This document shows positions 55,255-64,000 of a stretch of DNA of 64,000 bases, piece by piece; position 1 is the first letter of the stretch, and every line of letters starts with the position of its first letter. Source of the stretch: Beroe forskalii (lineage: Eukaryota; Ctenophora; Nuda; Beroida; Beroidae); the NCBI GenBank assembly GCA_011033025.1, contig WFMF01000040.1:434001-498000 (forward strand). The letters run 5' to 3'. Position numbers and translations under genes: made by a program. The notes below the pieces were generated by a model that saw only the letters and a program-made list of their open reading frames with translations, was not told the DNA's origin and did no database searches.

Positions 55255-58200
55255 CAATATGGAGAGAGTACATCAAAATTCAGAAAATACTCTGACACAA
55301 TTGGACTTAGGGATAACTCTGTGTATAAATATCATTATTTGGTTCTGTACACTCTCTGAAGGCAGTCACATGAAAAAAAGGTTTTCAGCCTTATTTTTGG
55401 TCCTTTGGACAATTATAGACAAAAGTTCATTTAGGCAAAATTGGGTTTTCAAGAGGCTGTAAATCATGAAAATGGCCGAAATTCAAAATTCTGAAAGCAG
55501 CATTTTCTTAGTTGGATCAAACTGTACTGACCTGCAAAATTTCATGAGTTAACTAGTAAGTTTAATAGGACGACCCCCAGATACTGATACTTATCAAAAT
55601 TCAGAAATACTCTGACACAATTGGACTTGGGGAAACTCTGTCAATGCATCATTATTTGGTTCTTGTACACTCTCTGGAAGGCAGTCACATGGAAAAAAGC
55701 AGTTTCAGCCTTATTTTTGGTTTGTGGACAATTATAGAAAAAAAGTCCATTTTAGGCAAAAAATTGGGTTTTCAAGAGGCTGTAAATCGTGAAAATGGCC
55801 GAAATTCAAAATTCTGAAAGCAGCATTTTCTTAGTTGGATCAAACTGTACTGACCTGCAAAATTTCATGAGTTAACTAGTAAGTTTAATAGGACGACCCC
55901 CAGATACTGAAGTACTTATCAAAATTCAGAAAATACTCTGCCCAAATTGGACGGGGATAACTCTGTGTAAAAATCCATCATTATTTTGGTTCTTCCTTTC
56001 TCGGGAAAGGAGTCACATGGAAAAAGCAGTTTTCAGCCCTATTTTTGGTTTTTGTGTGGACAATTATAGACAAAAAGTCCATTTTAGGCAAAAATTGGGT
56101 TTTCAAGAGGCTGTAAATCGTGAAAATGGCGGGAAATTCAAAATTCTAAAAGCATTTTCTTAGTTGGATCAAACTGTACTGACCTGCAAAATTTCATGAG
56201 TTAACTAGTAAGTTTAATAGGACTGACCCCCCTCCCAGATACAGTACTTAAAATTCAGAAAATATAAACACAATTGGACTTGAGGAAACTCTGTGTATAA
56301 ATGCCCATTATTTGGTTTTCTTGTACACTCTCTGGAAAGGCAGTCACATGGAAAAAAAAAGCAGTTTTCAGCCCTATTTTTGGTCTTGTGGACAATTATA
56401 GACAAAAGTCCATTTTAGGCAAAAAATTGGGTTTCAAGAGGCTGTAAATCGTGAAAATGGCCGAAATTCAAATTCTGAAAGCAGCATTTTCTTAGTTGGA
56501 TCAAACTGTACTGACCTGCAAATTTCATGAGTTAACTAGTGGTTAAATAGGACGACCCCCCAGATACTGAGAGTACTTATCAAAATTCAGAAAATACTTT
56601 CGAAGCACAATTGGACTTGAAGCTCTGTGTATCAATGCATCATTATTTGGTTCTTGTACACTCTCTGGAAGGCAGTCACATGGAAAAAAGCAGTTTTCAG
56701 CCTTATTTTTGGTCCTTGTTGACAATTATAGACAACAACAAAAAAGTCCATTTCAGGCAAAAAATTGGGTTTTCAAGAGGCTGTAAATCGTGAAAATGGC
56801 CGAAATTCAAAATTCTGAAAGCAGCATTTTCTTAGTTGGATCAAACTGTACTGACCTGCAAAATTTCATGAGTTAACTAGTAAGTTTAATAGGACGACCC
56901 CCCCCCAGATACTGAAGTACTTATCAAAATTCAGAAAATACTCTGACACAATTGGACTTGGGGATAACTCTGTGTGTAAATGCATCATTATTTGGTTCTT
57001 GTACACTCTCTGGAAGGCAGTCACATGGAAAAAAAGCAGTTTTCAGCCCTATTTTTGGTTTTTGTGGACAATTATAGACAAAAAAGTCCATTTTAGGCAA
57101 AAAATTGGGTTTTCAAGAGGCTGTAAATCGTGAAAATGGCGGAAATTCAAAATTCTGAAAGCAGCATTTTCTTAGTTGGATCAAACTGTACTGACCTGCA
57201 AAATTTCATGAGTTAACTAGTAAGTTTAATAGGACGACCCCCCCTCCCAGATACTGAAGTACTTATCAAAATTCAGAAAATACTCTGACACAATTGGACT
57301 TGAGGAAAACTCTGTGTATAAATGCACCATTATTTGGTTCTTGTACACTCTCTGGAAGGCAGTCACATGGAAAAAAGCAGTTTTCAGCCTTATTTTTGGT
57401 CCTTGTGGACAATTATAGACAAAAAAGTCCATTTTAGGCAAAAAATTGGGTTTTCAAGAGGCTGTAAATCGTGAAAATGGCCGAAATTCAAAATTCTGAA
57501 AGCAGCATTTTCTTAGTTGGATCAAACTGTACTGACCTGCAAAATTTCATGAGTTAACTAGTAAGTTTAATAGGACGACCCCCCCCAGATACTGAAGTAC
57601 TTATCAAAATTCAGAAAATACTATGACACAATTGGACTTGGGGAAAGCTCTGTGTATCAATGCATCATTATTTGGTTCTTGTACACTCTCTGGAAGGCAG
57701 TCACATGGAAAAAAGCAGTTTTCAGCCTTATTTTTGGTCCTTGTTGACAATTATAGACAACAAAAAAATCCATTTCAGGCAAAAAATTGGGTTTTCAAGA
57801 GGCTGTAAATCGTGAAAATGGCCGAAATTCAAAATTCTGAAAGCAGCATTTTCTTAGTTGGATCAAACTGTACTGACCTGCAAAATTTCATGAGTTAGCT
57901 AGTAAGTTTAATAGGACGGCCCCCCAGATACTGAAGTACTTATCAAAATTCAGAAAATACTCTGACACAATTGGACTTCGGGAAAGCTCTGTGTATCAAT
58001 GCATCATTATTTGGTTCTTGTACACTCTCTGGAAGGCAGTCGCATGGAAAAAAGCAGTTTTCAGCCTTATTTTTGGTCCTTGTGGACAATACTAGAAAAA
58101 AAAGTCCATTTTAGGCAAAAAAATGGGTTTTCAAGAGGCTGTAATTCGTGAAAATGGCCGAAATTCAAAATTCTGAAAGCAGCATTTTCTCAGTTGGATC

Positions 58201-59955
58201 AAACTGTACTGACCTGCAAAATTTCATGAGTTAACTAGTAAGTTTAGTAGGACGACCCCCCCCCAGATACTGATGTACTTATCAAAATTCAGAAAATACT
58301 CTGACACAATTGGACTGGGGGAAAACTCTGTGTATAAATGCATCATTATTTGGTTCTAGTACACTCTCTGGAAGGCAGTCACATGGAAAAAGCAGTTTTC
58401 TGCATTATTTTGGTCTTCGTGGACAATTATAAACAAAAAATCCATTTAGGGCCAAAATTGGGTTTTCAAGAGGCTGTAAATCGTGAAAATGGCTGAAATT
58501 CAAAATTCTGAAAGCAGCATTTTCTTACTTGGATCAAACTGTACTGACCTGAAAAATTTCATGAGCTAACTAGTAAGTTTAATAGGACGACCCCCCAGAT
58601 ACTGAAGTACTTTTTAAAATTCAGAAAATACTATGACACAATTGGACTTGGGGAAAGCTCTGTGTATCAATGCATCATTATTTGGTTCTTGTACACTCTC
58701 TGGAAGGCAGTCACATAAAAAAAAGCAGTTTTCAGCCTTATTTTTGTCCTTGTGACAATTATAGACAAAAAGTCCATTTTAGGCAAAAATTGGGTTTTCA
58801 AGAGGCTGTAATTCGTGAAAATGGCCGAAATTCAAAATTCTGAAAGCAGCATTTTCTCAGTTGGATCAAACTGTACTGACCTGCAAAATTTCATGAGTTA
58901 ACTAGTAAGTTTAGTAGGACGACCCCCCCCCCCAGATACTGATGTACTTATCAAAATTCAGAAAATACTCTGACACAATTGGACTTGGGGAAAACTCTGT
59001 GTATAAATGCATCATTATTTGGTTCTAGTACACTCTCTGCAAGGCAGTCACAATGGAAAAAGCAGTTTTCTGCATTATTTTTGGTCTTCGTGGACAATTA
59101 TAAACAAAAAATCCATTTTAGGCCAAAAATAGGATTTTCAAGAGGCTGTAAATCGTGAAAATGGCCGAAATTCAAAATTCTGAAAGCAGCATTTTCTTAG
59201 TTGGATCAAACTGTACTGACCTGAAAAATTTCATGAGCTAACTAGTAAGTTTAATAGGACGACCCCCCCCCCCCAGATACTGAAGTACTTTTTAAAATTC
59301 AGAAAATACTATGACACAATTGGACTTGGGGAAAGCTCTGTGTATCAATGCATCATTATTTGGTTCTTGTACACTCTCTGGAAGGCAGTCACATGGAAAA
59401 AAGCAGTTTTCAGCCTTATTTTTGGTCCTTGTGGACAATTATAGACAAAAAACTCCATTTTAGGCAAAAAATTGGGTTTTCAAGAGGCTGTAAATTGTGA
59501 AAATGGCCGAAATTCAAAATTCTTAAAGCAGCATTTTCTTAGTTGGATCAAACTGTACTGACCTGCAAAATTTCATGAGTTAACTAGTAAGTTTAGTAGG
59601 ACGACCCCCCCAGATACTGAAGTACTTATCAAAATTCAGAAAATACTCTGACACAATTGGACTTGGGGAAAACTCTGTGTATAAATGCATCATTATTTGG
59701 TTCTAGTACACTCTCTGCAAGGCAGTCACAAGGGAAAAAGCAGTTCTCTGCCTTATTTTTGGTCTTTGTGGACAATTATAAACAAAAAATCCATTTAAGG
59801 CCAAAAATAGGGTTTTCAAGAGGCTGTAAATCGTGAAAATGGCCGAAATTCAAAATTCTGAAAGCAGCATTTTCTTAGTTGGATCAAACTGTACTGACCT
59901 GCAAAATTTCATGAGTTAACTAATAAGTTTATTTGGACGACCCCCCCAAGATACT
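55255..59955. repeat. 340-bp satellite, about 14 units
   Basis: The GGACGACCCCCC mark recurs at 55,568, 55,899, 56,222, 56,552, 56,897, 57,236, 57,578, 57,918, 58,254, 58,590, 58,921, 59,260, 59,602 and 59,939. Unit words: GACACAATTGGACTTGGGG, GGTTTTCAAGAGGCTGTAAA, CAAAATTTCATGAGTTAACT. Units from about 58.2 kb alternate in type. Confidence 0.95.
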
Positions 59956-60220
59956 GACCGAATTAGGTTTCAATTGACACAGGAAAATTTCGACTTACTC
60001 TCGCAATTCTTCCCGGGGATCGGAGACCAAAAGTCGTCGGAACACTTTTCACAAAACGACCCAGTAGTTCCTTCGGAACAGCTGAGAGTTTGGAGTTAAT
60101 CCGAATCTAAACATGATAATATGTACAGTTGAATAATATATACAGTTGAATAAGTATGACCACATGATAATATGGAACCCTACAAGAGTGGCAAAATGAG
60201 TGGGTAAAATTAGCATTTGA

Positions 60221-60632
60221 TATAATGGCCCGTATGCAGAAATGAGGGATCCCCTTAAAATAGGGAAATGCTTAAAAATAAGGGAAATGCTTATAAATAA
60301 GGGAAATGCTCCAAAAGTAAAGGGTTTCCCTTTCAATTATAAGGGATTCCCTCATTTTTAAAGCAATACACTACGTTTTAGTGAAGCTCTTCTTCACGCT
60401 CTACTTTGGTACTGCATGCATATTTCCGAACTCGAGATGGCTTGTTCACACCAGCATGGGTGCCCTGGTGCCGGAAAACCATAATTTCGAGTTCAAACGC
60501 CCTAAATTCTCCAAGATTTGCCACTGGTTTCAAGGGAAAAGATCATTTTTTGAAGGAAACCCTTAAATTTAAGGCTTTTCATTAAAGATAAGGGAAATCA
60601 TTAACTTCTGCATTCGGGCCATTATAATTAAA
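60221..60632. mobile_element. MITE, about 410 bp
   Basis: Termini ATAATGGCCCGTATGCAGAA and TTCTGCATTCGGGCCATTAT are inverse complements with one mismatch; the interior has several AAATAAGGGAAATGCT copies. Flanking TA could be the target duplication. No transposase. Confidence 0.75.
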
Positions 60633-60637
60633 GATTT

Positions 60638-60815
60638 AATGATTGATCTGCAAGGACACAAAGTAGAAAGTAATTGGGTGGGAGAGATTTGGAACATTAA
60701 ATATCTATTGATTGATCTGCAAGGATACAAAGTAGAAAGTAATTAGGTGGGAGAGATTTGGAACATTAAATATCTAATGATTGATCTGCAAGGATACAAA
60801 GTATGAAGTAATTGG
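60638..60815. repeat. Three 67-70-bp tandem repeats
   Basis: ATTGATCTGCAAGGATACAA begins units near 60,642, 60,710 and 60,779; the last unit runs into the laminin-EGF exon donor. Confidence 0.85.
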
Positions 60816-60823
60816 GTTCTTAC

Positions 60824-60940
60824 TGCAGACACTCCCCGGTCGTTTGGTTGCAGGGTGTGGCTAGTGACCAGTCCAAGTTACCATGGCACCTGCACTTCTT
60901 GCACCCCAGAGCCGGGGTCCCATAGTAACCCTTCATACAC
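60824..60940 (-). CDS. Single exon encoding a laminin-type EGF module (partial gene)
   Basis: 117 nt between a CTGACAG acceptor and a GTAAGA donor, phase 1 in and phase 0-offset 2 out. Reads CMKGYYGTPALGCKKCRCHG then NLDWSLATPCNQTTGECL. The G-Y-Y-G-x-P, C-x-x-C-x-C-x-G-N and C-N-x-x-T-G-E-C-L pattern is that of laminin EGF-like domains in laminins and related matrix or receptor proteins. The exon belongs to a larger minus-strand gene; I could not find a convincing neighbour exon, although a splice-bounded open segment at about 54,955-55,045 (VVLSWGRKCSLQSVGYRDEV) is a weak candidate. Confidence 0.7.
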
Positions 60941-61585
60941 CTGTCAGAGTGGGGTCGAGCTTTTGAAAAGGAAGAAAAACGAAGCTGTACCTACCCATCT
61001 ACCTCTGATACCTATCTACCTCTGTTAGAATATCTATTACATAATTTCGTCACCGTATCGATTAAATGTTGTATCGGCTAACATACAGAGGCACCAGAAA
61101 ATGACGTTGTAAATCATTAATAATCATTCATGTGATTGGCTGGCGGACAACTTAGCACATCCGCGCTCAATAATTGACTGGGTAGCGTGGAGAGTAGCCC
61201 AGTAAGGTGGGTGCGACTGCGGTACGCGGTTTTTGGGGGTTTATTAGTCAATGACTATCCTTATCACTTTATCAATTAATTGAAACGGCACAGCTCCTGC
61301 ACTCAACGAATCTCTGATGAACGTGGGGGTCTTTCAATTAACTTCCAATTATTCGTTAATTAGATATGGATATTTAATGGATTGTTTTGAGAAAAGAGGA
61401 GTCATAAAGAGTTTATTTTGCAGAGATTTCATTGATCAACAATTTAATAGTGTGTTCTCTTAGCGACCAGGACTTTTCTTCCAACCTTGTTTCAGTGTTA
61501 CAGTGCTTCCGTTTTGTCGAAGTTTTGGATGGTGGAATCTTCTTGTTTCTATTGAATTAAACCTATTTACAATCACGTTAAATTG
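60941..61585. other. No gene recognised upstream of the laminin-EGF exon
   Basis: Probably intron of the laminin-EGF gene. No second Cys-rich exon with matching phase was found here. Confidence 0.4.
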
Positions 61586-62515
61586 TTAAAAGAAATACTT
61601 CCCGATAGGAACGAATGAACGCTGCTTACTCAGCGAATTGGACTGTTGCTGCCGCCGGACTACCTCCTGACTAATCTCCTGTGTGATTGGACTTTCTGCA
61701 GTGTGAAGATCGTGTGTACGGAGACCTTCTTGCAGTGATGGAGGAACATCAAGTGTAAGGGAGGCAACAAGAGGACGGAGACGTACCACGAGACGCGGCA
61801 GGATACTGGTGCCATTGTGCAACCTCCCTGGACCAGTGATACTGACTGAATCAGCCCAGGAGCAGGTAACGGGGCTGGTTGTAGAACTGCTGCGAGACAT
61901 TAATGGAGTTGAGATTGAAAGCTAGGGTACAGTGGACGACCTCGGCAAGTTGTGGAAAATGGTCATGAACGTTGGGAAGAGGCAATTGGCTCAAGGTGGT
62001 ACGTGGACGACAGTTCTGATGTGAACCCGGGGTAAATTGAGTTGATATGAAAATTTGAGGGTTGACATCGGTGAACAGGCAAGGCAAGTGAAAACGGTCA
62101 AAGTTCATTGTTGTGAAAGCTAGTCCACTTTGGATCAGATAGTCGGTGAAGACCAGTGTGCCAACCCCATGCACTGGTATCTCTGTCGCTACAGACTGGG
62201 TAGGATCACACTTTGCTATAAAACCCTTGTGTTCTTCAAGGTTGCGTGTCCTGCTCAAATTACAGTCGGGCCTACATAAGCTAAAAGCGACTTGGTCAGT
62301 AGCACCAAACTGTGAGTAAGCGAGTGGAGCTATTGCGATCGAATGAATTGAAAATTGAACTTCGGGAATCAATAGGCAGTACTGCCTACTGTGGAAATGG
62401 GGTCGGCTCAGATTGCACCCGCCTTAGGGATTTAGGAACTTTAGGAATAAAGGCAGGCGGAGGAACGAAGACCAGAAGTGACTTCTATCCCACTAGCTCA
62501 ATAATCACGCACTAG
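61586..62515 (+). other. Degenerate coding-like region, family not recognised
   Basis: The plus strand has an open segment ending QEQVTGLVVELLRDINGVEI at 61,920, after an Arg-rich stretch and NLPGPVILTESA; past the TAG, coding-like words continue in shifted frames. Minus-strand open frames over the same bases look like shadows. It ends in the makorin-like fragment. Could be a decayed transposon or gene. Confidence 0.25.
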
Positions 62516-62722
62516 CACTTAGAGTACTGTTCCGAATTCCTTACGAAGGCAGCAGAAATAAATGCAGACCACATTTGCATTATATGCAAAGACGAAGTTT
62601 TTAAGACACACAAGAAATTTGGTATCTTACCGTACTGTGATCACGTGTATTGCTACGTAGCTACTAAGGCAGGCGGGAGATCGAAGACCAGAAGTGGCAA
62701 AGAATTATTTTCATTCATGTAG
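62516..62722 (+). pseudogene. Makorin-like RING-finger fragment
   Basis: Open segment reading HLEYCSEFLTKAAEINADHI then CIICKDEVFKTHKKFGILPY and CDHVYC. C-x2-C, K/R-F-G-I-L-x-x-C and C-x-H-x2-C match the RING of makorin-type E3 ligases. The sixth metal ligand (two residues after VYC) is missing: the sequence continues YVATKAGG and then stops, so the RING is incomplete. The following AGGRSKTRSG segment has a partial copy 200 bases upstream (KAGGGTKTRSDF at about 62,451). No start, introns or CCCH fingers found. Gene fragment or retrocopy remnant. Confidence 0.5.
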
Positions 62723-62899
62723 ACTACATGGTCCTCGTGATACTAATGTGAGCGAGACTCAGAGGTACAACGCGAAGGCCTTGACTGGTACTGCATTGGA
62801 TGTCATCCGAGATCTGCAGCCGGAATGCTTTGGATTCAGGGTGTCACACAAGATCGAAAAACTGAATCTGATATTCGAGACCAGGGGGGTGGCCGACAT

Positions 62900-62962
62900 A
62901 TTTTTTTGTTTTTTTTGTTTTTTTTGTTTTTTGTTTTTTTCAAAAAATCACATTTACCTTAA

Positions 62963-62997
<35 letters not shown>

Positions 62998-63180
62998 AAA
63001 AAAAAAAAAAAAAAAAAAACAAAAAAACCAAAAAAATAAAAAAAAAAAAAACAAAAAAACATAAAAACAAAAAATACAAAAATAAAAATAACAAAACAAA
63101 AACATGAAATACAAAAATACAAAATTACAAAATAGATTAAAAACAAATAAAAGAGTAAATATAATACTATTGATACATCA
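62900..63180. repeat. T-rich then A-rich low-complexity tract
   Basis: T runs with G (62,900-62,940), then A runs interrupted by single C or T to about 63,130. The same composition in inverse orientation ends the window (63,890-64,000). Open frames here are artefacts. Could be sequencing noise over a homopolymer. Confidence 0.85.
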
Positions 63181-63890
63181 AGTTAATAAGGTTGGCGTAG
63201 TAACCTTCTGCTGAATTGAGTGTGGAAAATCCATTTTCACATTCATTTTGTCAGTTCGAGCCCACATAACCAAAACCTTATTCTAACTCGGAACAAACAA
63301 CATTGGTCACGTATTTCTTATCAATTCCTTCAACTCATCGACGTGAACTCAACGGCTGAAATACAGAAACTGACATCAAGTTTACGTGTTTCTATCGCAT
63401 CTGAACTTGTTTCAAGGTAATCAAGTCGAATGACCTATGCAAATATAAATTTCTTGAAATCCCCTAATTTCTAGAAAACATCCACGTGAACTTACGTGCT
63501 TCACAATTTCATCGTAGATTTCTCATTCCTATTTATTGAGGCATTGAGAAACCATTATCACTTCGTCATTGTATCACCGAATAGGGCTACATTCTAAAGT
63601 TTCGGTCTTAAACGTAATTTCAAGCATTTGGCAGTTACATTTTTAGAAGCCTCCTGCGACAAAAATTTTCGACCGATCGCCTTAAATTGAGAACTCCTCT
63701 ATTGCTAAATCTCTAGGTCTAAAAGCAATGTGTATCGAAGTAAAACACAATCTGGCGAAAACTCTCTGAGTTACAGATGTTCAGAGTAGGGAAAATAGCG
63801 TTCTATCGCAAAATACTTTAATAGAGTGGTTTCACTTGATTTTGAAGACGACACCACAGCAGCAAAATGGGCACAAACCAAATTCCCTTT
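63181..63890. other. No gene recognised
   Basis: Ordinary-looking DNA between two low-complexity tracts. A 66-codon plus-strand frame (63,220-63,420) has no recognisable features. Confidence 0.4.
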
Positions 63891-64000
63891 CATATCTTTT
63901 TGTATTTTTTGGTTTTCATGTTTTTTGGTTTTTTATGTTTTTGTTTTTTGTATTTTTTTGTTTTTATTGTAGTTTTTGTTTTTATTGTTTTTTTGTTTTT

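Noticed and set aside
55255-57808. Several 60-90-codon ORFs in the satellite
   Set aside because: They recur with the repeat unit, in both strands, with different breaks in each unit.
61851-62372. 173-codon minus-strand ORF
   Set aside because: No recognisable domain; opposite-strand frames read more like degenerate protein, so this is probably a shadow.
62694-63107. 137-codon plus-strand ORF
   Set aside because: More than half is a poly-Lys run from A-rich low-complexity sequence; only the first part, after the RING fragment, might be coding and I recognise nothing in it.
1-64000. tRNA or rRNA genes
   Set aside because: I looked for B-box-like GGTTCGANNCC words and rRNA-like blocks and saw none with a plausible partner.

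Overview
The window reads as nuclear DNA of an invertebrate animal: split genes with GT-AG introns, metazoan-type domains (FERM-PDZ-phosphatase, LDL-receptor class A repeats on a seven-helix receptor, a laminin-type EGF module), short inverted-repeat transposons, LINE debris and satellites. I cannot place it in a phylum from sequence alone. Almost every coding feature is on the minus strand.

The organising gene is a FERM-PDZ-protein tyrosine phosphatase of the PTPN3/PTPN4 (Ptpmeg) type, assembled here by hand from 20 coding exons running from 50,617 down to 16,814. The splice phases agree and the total is 2,874 nt (957 codons plus stop). Its phosphatase domain keeps the active-site Cys and Arg, but the WPD-loop Asp is His and the Q-loop Gln is Leu, so it may be a pseudophosphatase. 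Two intronless genes lie inside its introns on the same strand. A 1,146-residue LDLa-repeat seven-helix receptor (38,545-41,985) is in intron 1. A 545-residue papain-family protease with an acidic linker and Cys-rich tail (20,449-22,086) is in intron 13.

Downstream of the last phosphatase exon, 1.2-15.4 kb holds a second, incomplete copy (copy A) of exons 5-15 with its own nested protease. Copy A has frameshifts in exons 6 and 7 and in the protease, and lacks exons 16-20. The two copies differ by several clean insertions; two are short PIF/Harbinger-like elements for which the other copy preserves the empty site. Some intron edges of the main copy carry bases matching the neighbouring exon, which looks like transcript-based polishing of the assembly.

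Region by region: 1-1.24 kb composite repeat; 1.24-15.4 kb copy A with insertions; 15.4-16.6 kb degraded satellite; 16.8-31 kb phosphatase exons 20-3 with the protease and a 44-bp minisatellite; 32-34.3 kb inverted-repeat element with a 39-bp minisatellite; 35.6 kb exon 2; 38.5-42 kb receptor; 41.55-47.28 kb 2.86-kb tandem duplication containing the receptor's 5' end; 47.4-49.8 kb LINE tail and composite repeat; 50.5 kb exon 1; 51.9-54.6 kb LINE tail and foldback element; 55.2-59.95 kb about 14 copies of a 340-bp satellite; 60.2-60.9 kb MITE and a laminin-EGF exon; 62.5 kb broken makorin-like RING fragment; 62.9-64 kb A/T-rich low complexity.
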